A stretch of 64,000 nt of DNA from Ochrobactrum sp. RH2CCR150. GTDB taxonomy: Bacteria > Pseudomonadota > Alphaproteobacteria > Rhizobiales > Rhizobiaceae. Shown piece after piece: positions 19,693 to 30,134 of the stretch. Every line of letters starts with the position of its first letter. Position 1 is the stretch's first letter. The position numbers and the translations under genes were made by a program. Location: assembly GCA_014138095.1 (NCBI GenBank), contig JACGXE010000001.1, positions 1-64,000 on the forward strand. Reading direction: 5' to 3'. Under the pieces are notes generated by a model. That model worked only from the letters and a program-made list of their open reading frames with translations, made no database searches and was not told the origin of the DNA.

Positions 19693-20043
19693 TTAGCAAT
19701 CGCCGCGATGGCTGCCGTCAACGTCGATCACGCAAACCGAACTCGGATTGGGCTGCAGCACGCTTTTGCGCACGGTATAGGTCTGAACCCCACCATGGGG
19801 CTGGTTGCCTGCATCGCGCTTGATGGAGCCGGTCATCGTCCGGTCGATGCCAGCGGGCAGAACGGACTGGGCCGCAACCTTGGCTGCCTGCTCGTTGAGG
19901 ATCGGAACAATAATCAGCGCCATCGCCGCTGCAGCGGAACCGAACAACAACACAAGACGCAGGAAACCACGCCCGGCTTTTGTCAAAGAGGTAGGCGCAT
20001 ATTCGTTGTGATCGGCACTGAAATAATTGTTGTCGAAACTCAT
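19693..20043 (-). CDS. Hypothetical single-pass membrane protein
   Basis: A 116-residue protein I cannot assign to a family. A polar N-terminus (MSFDNNYFSADHNEYAP) leads to one membrane helix (about 28-48, LVLLFGSAAAAMALIIVPIL). A periplasmic tail with two Cys (SSVCVIDVD and the C-terminal GDC) could form a disulfide. ATG 20043 is chosen over one 14 codons upstream because the extension is basic and atypical. The stop lies directly next to that of the convergent methyltransferase gene. Confidence 0.72.
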   Translation of the reverse strand: MSFDNNYFSADHNEYAPTSLTKAGRGFLRLVLLFGSAAAAMALIIVPILNEQAAKVAAQSVLPAGIDRTMTGSIKRDAGNQPHGGVQTYTVRKSVLQPNPSSVCVIDVDGSHRGDC

Positions 20044-20176
20044 GATACTAAACTCCGGAGCGGCTCCCATTCGAGAATGCCGCAACGGAGTGAATCAGAG
20101 ATTAACCGACTGCCTTAATCGTAAGAAATTGTCAGCTTTTTCACAGCTGTTAATAAGCAGCCCGAATTTTCGAAAA

Positions 20177-20593
20177 CTATAGAAGGTCGATGAGGAACGG
20201 GATCAAGGGTTCATCCGCCGGAGGCATCGGATAATCGCGCATATCCTTCGGGCGGACCCATTTCAGCGCCTGCCCTTCCAGCCCCTGCGCAATGCCTTCG
20301 AAACGGCGGCAGACATAAAGCGGCATCAGCAGATGAAAATCATCATAAGTGTGGCTGGCAAAGGTCAAAGGCGCGAGGCAGGCAACCTTCGTCGTGATGC
20401 CGATTTCTTCCTGCAATTCACGGATCAGCGTCTCTTCAGGCGTTTCGCCCGGCTCCACCTTACCGCCCGGAAACTCCCACAGGCCTGCAAGCTGCTTGCC
20501 TTCCGGGCGTTGGGCCAGAAGCACCCGCCCATCGGAATCCACCAGCGCACAGGCTGCCACGAGAAGAATGCGACGGCTCTTCACTTCGCTCAT
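20177..20593 (-). CDS. mutT: (Deoxy)nucleoside triphosphate pyrophosphohydrolase, MutT type
   Basis: A Nudix hydrolase of 138 residues that would clear 8-oxo-dGTP from the nucleotide pool. The Nudix box is complete: GGKVEPGETPEETLIRELQEE followed by IG. The preceding AQRPEGKQLAGLWEFPGGK is characteristic of the MutT/CTP pyrophosphohydrolase branch. The start at 20593 overlaps the stop of the GNAT gene by four bases (ATGA), indicating translational coupling. Longer in-frame starts would run into that gene and lack family similarity. Confidence 0.93.
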   Translation of the reverse strand: MSEVKSRRILLVAACALVDSDGRVLLAQRPEGKQLAGLWEFPGGKVEPGETPEETLIRELQEEIGITTKVACLAPLTFASHTYDDFHLLMPLYVCRRFEGIAQGLEGQALKWVRPKDMRDYPMPPADEPLIPFLIDLL

Positions 20594-21351
20594 TTCTCGT
20601 TGCTCTCCCGATAAGCGTAACGATAGGCTTCCTGAAAGCCGAAACGTTCGTAAAGCGCAAGACCGGCGACGTTTTGCGCTTCGATCTGTAGCCATGCCGT
20701 CTTTGCGCCAAGCTTTGCTGCCCATTTAAGCGCCGAGCCGACAATACTGTGGCCGTAGCCTTTGCGACGGGCGGCAGGCAAGGTGCCGACATCGAACAAT
20801 CCGGCCATGACGCCATCCTGCACGCACAGCACATCGGACACTGCACGTCCGCCTTCTTCCAGCACGAACATACCCTTGTTCGGACGGATACCGTCCAGAA
20901 TTTCAGACATGCCGGGACGCATATCTTCCGGGCGCTCGTGAATGGACAGCGACGCATCGACAAAACGGCCAATGTCTTTCAGCGGAATCTGGTCGATCTC
21001 GCCGGAAAGGTCGGTCTCGGCCAGATTGCATGTCATGACGATGGTTTCGTCCTGGCGCTTCCAGCCGAGGCCTTCCAGATAATCCTCAAGCTCGACGGGT
21101 GCCAGCGGCGAAAGCCGGAAGCATGGTACACGGCCATAAGCGCGAAAACGCTGGGCCGCCAGTTCCACGCGGGTTGGAATATCCCGCGTGTCGCCCGGAT
21201 CGAGCGGATTAATCGAGTTCAAACGCTTGGAGGAATGCGCTGCCGTCATGCGGATCGCCCAAGTTCCGTCGTAATGAACCGACGTGGCAGGCCAGGCGCG
21301 GAAGCCAACGGCTTCAAGCTGGCGGACAATGGCAAGACTAGGTTTGGTCAT
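20590..21351 (-). CDS. GNAT family N-acetyltransferase
   Basis: A 253-residue acetyl-CoA-dependent acetyltransferase. The C-terminal GNAT domain has the acetyl-CoA loop LPAARRKGYGHSIV (motif A, R/QxxGxG/A) and the terminal NVAGLALYERFGFQEAYRYAYR. The N-terminal half is longer than in minimal GNATs and may be a second degenerate GNAT lobe. ATG 21351 is preferred to 21369 because an AGGA sits 9 bases upstream of it. The gene lies between argJ and mutT on one strand; the substrate is unknown. Confidence 0.88.
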   Translation of the reverse strand: MTKPSLAIVRQLEAVGFRAWPATSVHYDGTWAIRMTAAHSSKRLNSINPLDPGDTRDIPTRVELAAQRFRAYGRVPCFRLSPLAPVELEDYLEGLGWKRQDETIVMTCNLAETDLSGEIDQIPLKDIGRFVDASLSIHERPEDMRPGMSEILDGIRPNKGMFVLEEGGRAVSDVLCVQDGVMAGLFDVGTLPAARRKGYGHSIVGSALKWAAKLGAKTAWLQIEAQNVAGLALYERFGFQEAYRYAYRESNEK

Positions 21352-21395
21352 CGGAATTCCTGAAAGCATTTCAACATCGGTCGGCGCGAAGCCGT

Positions 21396-22637
21396 TTAAC
21401 TTCTATAATCGCCGTTAATCGCCACATATTCCTTGGTGAGATCGCAGGTCCAGACGGTGGCTTCACCGCGACCGATGCCAAGATCGACATGGATGCGGAT
21501 ATCCTCGCCCTTCATATAGGCGGAGGTTGCCTGTTCGGAATAAGCAGGATCACGCTCGCCCTGATAGGCAACGCGGATATCGCCGAACGAAATGGCGAGC
21601 TTGTCGCGATCAGCCGGTTCCCCTGCCTTGCCGACAGCCATGACAACACGACCCCAGTTGGCGTCTTCACCTGCCACCGCGGTCTTGACCAGCGGCGAGT
21701 TGGCAATGGACAGCGCAATCTTCTTGGCCGATGCCGACGACTTGGCGCCCGTCACTTCGATTTCGATCATCTTGCGTGCGCCTTCGCCGTCGCGCACGAC
21801 CTGCAAGGCCAGCGACTTCAGAACGCGCCTCAGCGCCTTCTTGAATTCCTTCAGGCGCTTGTCGGACACATCCGTGATCTTCGGCGCGCCGCGACCAGCC
21901 GCAGCGCCGGTTGCAAACAGCATCAGCGTGTCGGAGGTGGAGGTGTCGCTATCGACAGTCACCGCGTTGAAGCTCTTGTTTGCGCCCTTTGAAAGCAGGC
22001 TTTGCAGCACATCGGCCTTGATCGGCGCATCGGTCACAATGAATGACAGCATGGTCGCCATGTCCGGCGCAATCATGCCAGCGCCCTTGGCGATGCCGTT
22101 GATCGTGACGGGAACCTTGCCCAGCAGCACCGTTTCGGTGGCGACCTTCGGATAGGTGTCCGTGGTCATGATGGCCTTGGCGGCTTCCGTCCAGAAATCC
22201 TCGACCGCGTCCTTGTTCATGTCGCCGAGCAGATGAGAGAATTTGCTCGCATCGAGCGGCTCGCCGATCACGCCGGTCGAAGCCAGAAACACATCGGTTG
22301 TGCTGCAGCCAACGGCCTTTGCGGCGGCTTCCGCGGTCGCCTCGGTTGCAGCCGTGCCTTTCACGCCGGTAAAGGCATTGGCATTGCCCGAATTGACCAC
22401 GACAGCGCGCGCCTTGCCGTGAACGAGGTTCTTGCGGCAAAAATCGACCGGCGCAGACGGGCAGAGCGAACGGGTGAACACACCTGCGGCTTCTGCCGGA
22501 CGGTCGAACACCATCAGCATCACATCGGTTCGGCCCTTATATTTGATACCGGCAGCGGCAGTAGCAATGCGCACACCGTCGATGGCAGGCATGGACGGGT
22601 AATGTTTTGGAGCGAGCGGAGAAACGGACGCAGACAT
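21396..22637 (-). CDS. argJ: Bifunctional glutamate N-acetyltransferase / amino-acid acetyltransferase
   Basis: Moves the acetyl group from N-acetylornithine to glutamate and, in bifunctional forms, makes N-acetylglutamate from acetyl-CoA: steps 1 and 5 of arginine synthesis. It has 413 residues. The motif [14 protein letters not shown] contains the self-cleavage point before Thr that yields alpha and beta chains. The [12 protein letters not shown] substrate-binding stretch is present. It pairs functionally with argH at 49722. The neighbours are a parvulin gene upstream (separated by a terminator) and GNAT-mutT downstream. Confidence 0.96.
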   Translation of the reverse strand: MSASVSPLAPKHYPSMPAIDGVRIATAAAGIKYKGRTDVMLMVFDRPAEAAGVFTRSLCPSAPVDFCRKNLVHGKARAVVVNSGNANAFTGVKGTAATEATAEAAAKAVGCSTTDVFLASTGVIGEPLDASKFSHLLGDMNKDAVEDFWTEAAKAIMTTDTYPKVATETVLLGKVPVTINGIAKGAGMIAPDMATMLSFIVTDAPIKADVLQSLLSKGANKSFNAVTVDSDTSTSDTLMLFATGAAAGRGAPKITDVSDKRLKEFKKALRRVLKSLALQVVRDGEGARKMIEIEVTGAKSSASAKKIALSIANSPLVKTAVAGEDANWGRVVMAVGKAGEPADRDKLAISFGDIRVAYQGERDPAYSEQATSAYMKGEDIRIHVDLGIGRGEATVWTCDLTKEYVAINGDYRS

Positions 22638-22756
22638 GAGTGCCTCAAAAGGGTCGGTTCAGGATGTTCGGTTCGATGGTTCATCGATAGTCTTGATTCT
22701 GGCGCATTGGAAATGTTTGCAGGACAAAATCAAGCAAAAACGCAGATACAATGAAA

Positions 22757-22780
22757 AACGCCCCGGAAGACCGGGGCGTT
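22757..22780 (-). terminator. Parvulin gene terminator
   Basis: A 10-bp stem (AACGCCCCGG / CCGGGGCGTT) with a 4-base loop lies 17 bases after the stop and is followed on the minus strand by TTTTTCATTG. Confidence 0.85.
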
Positions 22781-22796
22781 TGAGTTCTTAAGAAGT

Positions 22797-23777
22797 TTAC
22801 TGCTGCGGCTGGTCGCCTTCAGGGGCGTCACCCGTCTCGCCAGCATCCTGTGCGGCGGCTGCATCCTTCATCGCCTTTTCGACGGCCGGATCCTTGTAGT
22901 CGATCTTCATTGCATCGCGGAGCTTCTTGACCGTTTCGACATAACGCTCACGCAGAATGATCGAACGGATCTGTTCCTTGACCTGATCGAATGCAGGCGG
23001 CTGCTTGGTGCGGCGGTCTTCGAGCTGAATGACGTGGAAGCCGAACTGGGTCTGCACCGGCTCCTTCGTGTATTCGCCAGGCTTGAGCGCAAAGGCAGCC
23101 TTTTCGAATTCCGGAACCATCTGGCCTTCGGTGAAATAGCCGAGATCGCCGCCATTGGCAGCGGAACCGTCCGTGGAGCTTTCCTTGGCCAGATCTTCGA
23201 ATTTCGCACCACCGGCGAGCTTCTTGATAATGGCTTCGGCTTCTTCCTTCGTCTTCACGAGAATGTGACGCGCACGCACCTCAACCTGAGGCGGCATGGC
23301 GGCAATTTCCTTGTCATAGCGAGCGCGAATATCGGCATCGCTGATCTTGTCGACGATGGCGTCCTTGAAATATTCGTTGTGCAGGGCGCGTTCACGCAGG
23401 AAAGCCAGACGGGCTTTGAACTCGTCGGTCTGATCGAGCTTTTCCTTTTCCGCTTCAGCCGACATCGCCTTGATGTCGATCAGTGCGGCCAGGGCTGCCA
23501 GACGGCGCTGTTCAGCGGGAAGACGGGCAAACTGCGGATCGAGATCGCCTGCGGCCTGATCAACGTCGCCGACAGTGATGTCCTTGCCGTTGACAGTTGC
23601 CAGAACCTTTGCCGGATCTTCTTTTTCAGCCGGAGCGGCTGCAGTCTGTGCCGCATCCGCAGGCTTGGGCGCTGCGTCCTGCGCGAACGAGGCCGCGCCG
23701 GAGAGGCTTGCGAGGGCAACGGATGCCGCAAGAACAGCGAGAGCCTTGCGATAAGGGGCTTTGAGAATGGCTTTCAT
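22797..23777 (-). CDS. Periplasmic peptidyl-prolyl cis-trans isomerase (parvulin/PpiC, SurA-like)
   Basis: A 326-residue envelope folding factor. It has a signal peptide (hydrophobic AVLAASVALASLSGAASFA, cleavage near 32), then an Ala/Pro/Lys-rich linker. A SurA-N-like helical region follows (about 55-160), then one parvulin domain (about 165-270) with VRARHILVKTKEEAEAI, the GGDLGYFTEGQMVPEFEKAA signature and QFGFHVIQLEDR. The C-terminal helix and acidic Pro/Gln tail are short. Facing secA with a shared 357-base upstream region, it pairs export with folding of exported proteins. Confidence 0.92.
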   Translation of the reverse strand: MKAILKAPYRKALAVLAASVALASLSGAASFAQDAAPKPADAAQTAAAPAEKEDPAKVLATVNGKDITVGDVDQAAGDLDPQFARLPAEQRRLAALAALIDIKAMSAEAEKEKLDQTDEFKARLAFLRERALHNEYFKDAIVDKISDADIRARYDKEIAAMPPQVEVRARHILVKTKEEAEAIIKKLAGGAKFEDLAKESSTDGSAANGGDLGYFTEGQMVPEFEKAAFALKPGEYTKEPVQTQFGFHVIQLEDRRTKQPPAFDQVKEQIRSIILRERYVETVKKLRDAMKIDYKDPAVEKAMKDAAAAQDAGETGDAPEGDQPQQ

Positions 23778-24134
23778 ATGAGATTCTCTCCTTCGAGACC
23801 GCTTACCGGCCCGATGAATGCGGCGGAATTTGGCCCGGATACCGCCACCCTGTCACGAAAGAGCGGGATTTCCGGCCTGTTGAGCAACGTTGACATCGCC
23901 CTAAGCCCCACTTATCTGTCCTTCGGCTTTGCGTCCAGAGTGTTTCCAGCGATACCCTGCAAATCTGCCGGGGTTTGGACGCTCGGCGAGCGGCGGGGGG
24001 AAATTGTGCCAAAATTGCGCCTTGAAGGGCTGCTTTAGCGGTGTACTTTTCTTGCATTTGTTTCAATACGCGTGAATAAAGCATTCGACATTGCCGGAAG
24101 CGCTTCCGGCTGAACGGACAGGAAAGGACCAGAG
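23778..24134. other. Divergent promoter region, parvulin / secA
   Basis: No gene is seen. The region holds the promoters of two divergent genes and, 25 bases before the secA ATG, the 18-bp palindrome listed separately. The secA SD (GGAAAGGA) lies 9 bases before its ATG. Confidence 0.5.
24093..24110. promoter_or_regulatory. 18-bp perfect palindrome in the secA leader
   Basis: GCCGGAAGCGCTTCCGGC reads the same on both strands. It lies between the likely secA promoter and the SD, so it could act as a DNA operator or as a strong RNA hairpin in the leader. Confidence 0.6.
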
Positions 24135-26855
24135 ATGGTCAGCTTTGGCGGCCTCGCCCGCAAGATATTCGGTTCATCCAACGACCGCCAGGTAAAGACC
24201 CTGCGTCAGCGTGCGGAGCAAATTACCGCGCTTGAGAAGAATTACGAAACGCTCACCAATGAGCAGCTTCAGGCCAAGACCGCCGAATTCCGCGCCGCAC
24301 TGGCTGAAGGAAAGACGCTCGACGCCATTCTGCCGGACGCTTTTGCAACCGCGCGTGAAGCCGCCAAGCGCATATTGGGCATGCGTCCCTTCGATGTACA
24401 GCTGATCGGCGGCATGGTGCTGCATGAACGCGGCATCGCTGAAATGCGCACCGGTGAAGGCAAGACGCTGATGGCGACCCTGCCCGTCTACCTCAATGCG
24501 ATTGAGGGCAAGGGCGTTCATGTCGTGACGGTCAACGACTACCTCGCCACCCGCGATGCGGAGACGATGGGTCGTCTTTACAATTTCCTCGGCCTGACGG
24601 TCGGCGTTATCAAGCACGGTCTGGACGACGATGAGCGTCGCGAGGCCTATGCCTGCGACATCACCTACGGCACCAATAACGAACTCGGCTTCGATTATCT
24701 GCGCGATAACATGAAGTATGAGCGCGCCCAGATGGTGCAGCGCCCGCATAACTACGCCATCGTCGACGAAGTGGATTCGATCCTCATCGACGAAGCGCGC
24801 ACCCCGCTGATCATTTCCGGCCCGCTGGAAGATCGCTCGGAGTTCTACAACCTCATCGACACGTTCATTCCGCCGCTGGCAGAAGAAGATTACGAAGTCG
24901 ATGAGAAGCAGAAGACCGCCATCTTCACCGAAGTCGGCACCGAAAAGGTCGAGCAGCTTCTGGAAGCCGCAGGTCATCTGAAGGGTGAAAGCCTCTACGA
25001 CATCGAGAATGTCGCCGTGGTTCACCATCTGAACAATGCGCTGCGCGCTCACAAGCTGTTCCAGCGCGACAAGGACTATATCGTCCGTAACGACGAAATC
25101 GTCATCATCGACGAATTCACCGGCCGCATGATGCCGGGCCGCCGTTATTCGGAAGGCCTGCACCAGGCGCTGGAAGCCAAGGAACATGTGACGATCCAGC
25201 CGGAAAACCAGACGCTGGCCTCGATCACCTTCCAGAACTATTTCCGCATGTATAACAAGCTCTCCGGCATGACCGGTACGGCTGCGACCGAAGCGGAAGA
25301 GTTCGGCAATATTTACGGTCTCGAAGTTCTCGAAATCCCGACCAACCTGCCTGTGCAGCGTATCGACGAGGACGACGAGGTTTACCGCACCGTCGAAGAA
25401 AAATACAAAGCCATCGTTCGCGATATTCGTGCATCGCACGAAAAGGGCCAGCCGATCCTCGTCGGCACGACATCGATTGAAAAGTCGGAACTTCTGGCCG
25501 AGCGTCTGCGCAAGGAAGGCATCAAGGACTTCCAGGTCCTGAACGCCCGCTATCACGAGCAGGAAGCTTACATTATTGCGCAGGCCGGTGTGCCGGGCAC
25601 TGTCACCATCGCCACCAACATGGCGGGTCGCGGTACTGACATCCAGCTCGGCGGCAATCTGGAAATGCGCGTTCGCGAGGAACTGGCGGAAATGCCGGAA
25701 GGTCCGGAACGCGACGCCAAGATCGCCGAGATCAAGGCCGATATCGCACAGCTGAAAGAAAAGGCGCTCGCCGCAGGCGGGCTCTATGTTCTCGCTACCG
25801 AGCGCCACGAAAGCCGCCGTATCGACAATCAGCTGCGCGGTCGTTCCGGTCGTCAGGGCGATCCGGGCCGTTCCAAGTTCTTCCTGTCGCTGCAGGACGA
25901 CCTGATGCGCATCTTCGGTTCCGACCGTATGGACGGCATGCTGCAGAAGCTCGGTCTCAAGGAAGACGAGGCCATCGTCCATCCGTGGATCAACAAGGCG
26001 CTCGAAAAGGCTCAAAAGAAGGTCGAAGCACGCAACTTCGAAATTCGTAAGAACCTGCTCAAGTACGACGACGTGATGAACGATCAGCGCAAGGTGATCT
26101 TCGAACAGCGTCTGGAAATGATGGACGAGCCGGACCTGACCGAAACGGTCGCAGAAATGCGTCATGAGGTTATCGAGGATATCGTCGCCCTGCGTATCCC
26201 CAAGGACGCCTATGCGGAAAAGTGGGATATTGCCGGCCTGAAGGAAGATGTCGCCACCAAGCTCAACCTCGATCTGCCGGTCGAGGAATGGGCAAAGGAA
26301 GAAGGCATCGCCGAAGAAGAGTTCGAGAACCGCATCAAGGAAGCCGCCGACAAGGCTGCTGCCGACCGTGCCGAACGCTTCGGACCGCAGATCATGACCT
26401 ATGTTGAAAAGTCGGTCATCATGCAGTCGCTCGACAATCTGTGGCGCGAGCATCTGGTCAACCTCGACCATCTGCGCTCGGTTGTCGGCTTCCGCGGCTA
26501 TGCCCAGCGCGACCCTCTGAACGAGTACAAGACTGAAGCCTTCGAGCTGTTCCAGTCCATGCTGGCCAATCTGCGCGAAGTGGTCATCTCGCAGCTGATG
26601 CGCGTTGAAATTGTCCGCGAAGCACCGCAGGAGCCGGAACTGCCGGTCATGCACGGTCGTCACATCGACGAGACAACGGGGCAGAACGATTTCGACGATG
26701 CCGCCTGGACCGATCATCAGCACGATGAACGTGTTGTCCCGGCAGCCGACCGCGATCCAGCCGATCCCCGCACATGGGGCAAGGTCAGCCGCAACGAGGC
26801 CTGCCCATGCGGATCGGGCAAGAAATACAAGCACTGTCACGGTGCTTTCGAATAA
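24135..26855 (+). CDS. secA: Preprotein translocase ATPase SecA
   Basis: Motor that drives unfolded preproteins through SecYEG. It has 906 residues, normal for alphaproteobacteria. NBD1 carries Walker A RTGEGKT (105-111) and Walker [10 protein letters not shown]. The preprotein cross-linking domain lies at about 225-375. NBD2 has [10 protein letters not shown] and the [17 protein letters not shown] motif. Helical scaffold and wing domains follow. The C-terminus ends in the zinc-binding SEC-C motif [14 protein letters not shown] (C890, C892, C901, H902) that contacts SecB and lipids. Monocistronic, with a strong terminator. Confidence 0.98.
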   Translation: MVSFGGLARKIFGSSNDRQVKTLRQRAEQITALEKNYETLTNEQLQAKTAEFRAALAEGKTLDAILPDAFATAREAAKRILGMRPFDVQLIGGMVLHERGIAEMRTGEGKTLMATLPVYLNAIEGKGVHVVTVNDYLATRDAETMGRLYNFLGLTVGVIKHGLDDDERREAYACDITYGTNNELGFDYLRDNMKYERAQMVQRPHNYAIVDEVDSILIDEARTPLIISGPLEDRSEFYNLIDTFIPPLAEEDYEVDEKQKTAIFTEVGTEKVEQLLEAAGHLKGESLYDIENVAVVHHLNNALRAHKLFQRDKDYIVRNDEIVIIDEFTGRMMPGRRYSEGLHQALEAKEHVTIQPENQTLASITFQNYFRMYNKLSGMTGTAATEAEEFGNIYGLEVLEIPTNLPVQRIDEDDEVYRTVEEKYKAIVRDIRASHEKGQPILVGTTSIEKSELLAERLRKEGIKDFQVLNARYHEQEAYIIAQAGVPGTVTIATNMAGRGTDIQLGGNLEMRVREELAEMPEGPERDAKIAEIKADIAQLKEKALAAGGLYVLATERHESRRIDNQLRGRSGRQGDPGRSKFFLSLQDDLMRIFGSDRMDGMLQKLGLKEDEAIVHPWINKALEKAQKKVEARNFEIRKNLLKYDDVMNDQRKVIFEQRLEMMDEPDLTETVAEMRHEVIEDIVALRIPKDAYAEKWDIAGLKEDVATKLNLDLPVEEWAKEEGIAEEEFENRIKEAADKAAADRAERFGPQIMTYVEKSVIMQSLDNLWREHLVNLDHLRSVVGFRGYAQRDPLNEYKTEAFELFQSMLANLREVVISQLMRVEIVREAPQEPELPVMHGRHIDETTGQNDFDDAAWTDHQHDERVVPAADRDPADPRTWGKVSRNEACPCGSGKKYKHCHGAFE

Positions 26856-26867
26856 GGCGAATGACAG

Positions 26868-26899
26868 AAACCCCGGCGCTTATCACGCCGGGGTTTTTC
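26868..26899 (+). terminator. secA terminator
   Basis: An 11-bp stem (AAACCCCGGCG / CGCCGGGGTTT) with a 7-base loop followed by TTCTTT, 12 bases after the stop codon. Confidence 0.85.
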
Positions 26900-27404
26900 T
26901 TTGTACCCCACCCGCAGGTGCAAGGACCGGTGCAGCAACACGGCAAATTCTCATGGCGCTTTCTGTGGCCAGACAAGAATACTGGCCTGCGCCCATAGCG
27001 ACAGATAAACCTGTTTTGCCATCTTTAAGCAGATGCTTTAATTAGACAGTAAGCATATATTCTCGGGATTCAGGAAATACTCACCATTCCGGCATTTTCC
27101 GCGCCAAATCTTTCGCTGGATTTTTCCTTTTTCCCTTTTTAAAGGACTCCCATCTAATGTCCGGTCATCGGTCTCTCATCAGGCTGATGCAAGAATTCGA
27201 ACATGTCCCGAAAAACCTGAAACAGATTTCGGATAGGACGTGCGAGAAAGACAGACACAAAGACCGGGAAAATCTCGGCGCAAACAAGCGAAACGCTCAT
27301 TCATAAGGGCGGCGCATAACAGGGTTGGCAAAGACGTGTGGTTTTCGGCAGCTGAAGCAGCGAGCCGGTTTTTACCCGGCACCATCGCGGCCAGGCTTCG
27401 TCCT
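26900..27404. other. Intergenic region between secA and flippase gene
   Basis: AT-rich sequence with pyrimidine runs (about 27115-27140). It includes a diverged copy of the dispersed repeat core at 27200-27245. A 49-codon frame at 27157-27306 runs through that repeat and is not believed. The true flippase start could lie inside this interval (GTG 27240). Confidence 0.45.
27200..27245 (-). repeat. Dispersed palindromic repeat core, copy 2 (diverged)
   Basis: ACATGTCCCGAAAA...TTTCGGATAGGACGTGC resembles the reverse complement of the hairpin core at 8079-8122 and 38740-38776, with several mismatches. Confidence 0.5.
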
Positions 27405-28757
27405 ATGACGGAGCGGCTGGATTCTGTGCTGACCGACAGCGGTCCGCAGGCCGCAGCGCAGCGTGCATCCCTTGCAGCCTTTTCGGTTCGCGTGGCCAGC
27501 GCCGCCATTGCGCTCCTGTCGCAAGTTATCCTTGCCCGCTGGATGGGTGAATTTGAATATGGAATCTTCGTTCTTGTCTGGCTGACGATGATCATCATCG
27601 GCGATCTCGCCTGCTTTGGCCTGCACACGACGATTATTCGCTATGTGCCGGAATATGTTCAGCGCCAGATGTTCGGTCTGGTACGCGGCATTCTCTTCAC
27701 CGGACGCGCATTTGCCTTTGCCTCGGCAACGATTATTGCACTGATCGGCTCGCTTACGCTCTGGCTGCTGAAGGATCAGGTCGCCAGCTATTATCTCGTG
27801 CCATTCATTCTGGGTTTCGTCTGCCTGCCGATGATCACGCTCGGCAATATGCTGGACGGCATTGCCCGTTCGCGTACCTGGGTCACCCTGGCGCTGACGC
27901 CAAGCTATATCGTGCGTCCGCTCCTCGTGCTTCTGTTCATGATCGTGGCGCATGTCTCAGGCTTGCCATCGACGGCCGCAACCGCGCTTTCCGTATCGAT
28001 TGCCGCAACGTGGATCACCACCGTTGGACAGTTTTTCACGGTCGATCGCTCACTGCAAAAGGACATTCCAACCGCAATGCGCGACCAGCGCCTGCGTGAA
28101 TGGATGACAGTCGCCCTGCCGATCTTCCTCGTTGAGGGCTTTTTCTTTCTGCTGATCAATGTCGATGTTCTGATGGTCGGTCGCGAGATGGATCCTGAAA
28201 ATGTGGCAATCTATTTCGCTGCCACGAAGATCATGGCGCTCGCCCATTTCGTCTATTTCGCGGTGAAGGCCAGCGTGGCGCAGCGTTATTCCGATCTGTT
28301 GCACAGCGGTGACCGCAGAGAATTTGCGAGTTTTGCGCAGGCCTCGGTTCGCTGGACCTTCTGGCCCACACTCGTTCTCGGTATCGTCATCCTGATGGCC
28401 GGATATCCGCTGCTGCGCCTGTTCGGCCCAGCTTTCACGGCAGGCTACCCGCTTCTGTTCATCCTGATCATCGGCGTGATAGCCCGCGCCAGTGTGGGAC
28501 CGGCGGAGAGTCTTCTCAACATGTCGGGCAAGCAGAACATCTGCGCCCTGCTCTATGCCGCAACACTTGCTGTGAATGTCATTCTCAATCTGGTGCTTAT
28601 CCCACGCTTCGGCCTGACCGGCGCCGCCATTTCGACAGCCATCGCCATGCTGATGGAAGCAGCCCTGCTTTCGACAGCCGTTTCTCGCACCATGCATATC
28701 GCTATGTTCATTCTCATCCCCCGAGATCGAGACAATAGCCCGGAGGGTATTTTGTAA
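27405..28757 (+). CDS. Oligosaccharide/lipopolysaccharide flippase-family membrane protein
   Basis: An integral membrane protein of the MOP/PST (Wzx-like) exporter family with about 12-14 hydrophobic segments. Typical features are ILARWMGEFEYGIFVLVWL early and the late GKQNICALLYAATLAVNVILNLVLIPRFGLTGAAISTAIA. Such proteins flip lipid-linked sugars or O-antigen units; the substrate here is unknown. From ATG 27405 the protein has 450 residues. A GTG at 27240 would add 55 basic residues and no start has a clear SD, so the 5' end is uncertain. Its stop overlaps the next ATG by one base (TAATG), so the acetyltransferase is translationally coupled. Confidence 0.82.
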   Translation: MTERLDSVLTDSGPQAAAQRASLAAFSVRVASAAIALLSQVILARWMGEFEYGIFVLVWLTMIIIGDLACFGLHTTIIRYVPEYVQRQMFGLVRGILFTGRAFAFASATIIALIGSLTLWLLKDQVASYYLVPFILGFVCLPMITLGNMLDGIARSRTWVTLALTPSYIVRPLLVLLFMIVAHVSGLPSTAATALSVSIAATWITTVGQFFTVDRSLQKDIPTAMRDQRLREWMTVALPIFLVEGFFFLLINVDVLMVGREMDPENVAIYFAATKIMALAHFVYFAVKASVAQRYSDLLHSGDRREFASFAQASVRWTFWPTLVLGIVILMAGYPLLRLFGPAFTAGYPLLFILIIGVIARASVGPAESLLNMSGKQNICALLYAATLAVNVILNLVLIPRFGLTGAAISTAIAMLMEAALLSTAVSRTMHIAMFILIPRDRDNSPEGIL

Positions 28758-30043
28758 TGGCCGCAAAACCTTTGCTTGAAGAATCCGCAGGCGGAAACGC
28801 AGCCCGCATCGTTTCGGAACTGTCCGATACAGCTTCCGCAATGGATGCTGCCAAGAAGCTGGAGGAAAGCCTTCACAGCCGCGATATCCCGCGCAAGCTG
28901 GCGATCTACGGTGCGGCGGCGGGCTTCGAACTGCGCGACGAGCTGGATCATCTGAGCAACCGGACCATCGAGCCGAATGTATTCTTCAACGCCCGTTTTC
29001 TGGCTCCCGCCATGCCGCGGCTGGAAGATCGCGAAGTCCGCTTCATGGTCATGCGTGACGAAAACGAAATCCGCAGCCGCCTGCGCTTCGTAATGCCCTA
29101 TACGATCGAGCGCCCCGGCCTTCCGCTGTCCACACCGGTTATCCGTGCCTGGTCAACGCCTTTCGGGCCGCAGGGCACACCGCTGATCGACCATGACGAC
29201 CCTGTCGGCGTGGTGGAAGACCTGTTCGACATTCTGGCACGCGACCACCTCAAACTGCCCCATGTGCTGGTTCTGCCCGAAATGCGCGCCAATGGCGCTG
29301 CGGCAAAACTCATCCGTTCGGTCGCAGTCGGCCGGCAACTGCCAGTCGTCGCCATCGAACAGAAAGAGCGCCCGTTCCTCAAAAGCGATCTCGACGGTGA
29401 CAGCTACATCCAACAGGCCATCGGCGCCCACCATCGCCGCGATTATCAGCGCCTGTGGCGGCGTCTTGCCGAAAAAGGTGAACTCGCCCACCGCATCTAT
29501 CGCACGCCCGATGAAGTGCGGCAGTCTTTCGAACATTTCCTTTCACTGGAAGCCAATGGCTGGAAAGGAAAACGCGGCACCGCTATGGCGGTGGACCGTT
29601 TCCGTGCCGCCTTTGCGCGTGAGGCGGTCAACAATCTCGCCGAACGCGATTGCGTGCGTATCCATACGCTGGAGCTGGATGGGCGCGTTATCGCTATCCT
29701 GACCGTCTTTACCGTCGCCGGTGAAGCCTGGACATGGAAAACCGCCTATGACGAAAGCCTTCAACCTTTCTCGCCCGGCGTTCTTCTCATGATCGAAGTT
29801 GCGAAAAGCCACCTGAACGATCCGAATATTCTCAGAACAGACTCCTGCGCCGTGCCGGACCATCCAGTGATGACGCGCCTCTTCCAGGAGCGCGAGACCA
29901 TCGAGACCTTGGTCGTCGGTCTGAACCCCGGTGCAGACAGACTTGCGCGTCAGGCGGCGTCGCAAATCCATCTCTATCAGCGTACCCGCAATCTCGCGCG
30001 CATCGTGCGCAACCGCATTCGCAGCATCACGGATCGCAGCTAG
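28757..30043 (+). CDS. GNAT/FemAB-like acetyltransferase (BioF2-type)
   Basis: A 428-residue protein with a C-terminal acetyltransferase-6 (BioF2-like) domain (about 200-380). In it, RIHTLELDGRVIAILTVFTVAGEAWTWKTAYDESLQPFSPGVLLM shows the characteristic pattern. The N-terminal half has no family I recognise. Relatives next to polysaccharide flippases are thought to acylate exported sugars or lipids, and the one-base overlap with the flippase gene supports a joint role; the substrate is unknown. Confidence 0.8.
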   Translation: MAAKPLLEESAGGNAARIVSELSDTASAMDAAKKLEESLHSRDIPRKLAIYGAAAGFELRDELDHLSNRTIEPNVFFNARFLAPAMPRLEDREVRFMVMRDENEIRSRLRFVMPYTIERPGLPLSTPVIRAWSTPFGPQGTPLIDHDDPVGVVEDLFDILARDHLKLPHVLVLPEMRANGAAAKLIRSVAVGRQLPVVAIEQKERPFLKSDLDGDSYIQQAIGAHHRRDYQRLWRRLAEKGELAHRIYRTPDEVRQSFEHFLSLEANGWKGKRGTAMAVDRFRAAFAREAVNNLAERDCVRIHTLELDGRVIAILTVFTVAGEAWTWKTAYDESLQPFSPGVLLMIEVAKSHLNDPNILRTDSCAVPDHPVMTRLFQERETIETLVVGLNPGADRLARQAASQIHLYQRTRNLARIVRNRIRSITDRS

Positions 30044-30134
30044 AACGATGCTTTGCCTGCTATCGAAATAGCGGGCAAGATCAACAGTTTGTGAAAGCTT
30101 TCCCGGCGTGTTATCATCCTTCCCGGGAGAGCGC

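Noticed and set aside
24174..26840. 888-codon frame antisense to secA
   Set aside because: Shadow of secA; no domain motifs and no SD.
27157..27306. 49-codon frame upstream of the flippase gene
   Set aside because: It crosses a dispersed repeat copy and gives a low-complexity charged peptide; an AAAGGA is nearby but the spacing is poor.
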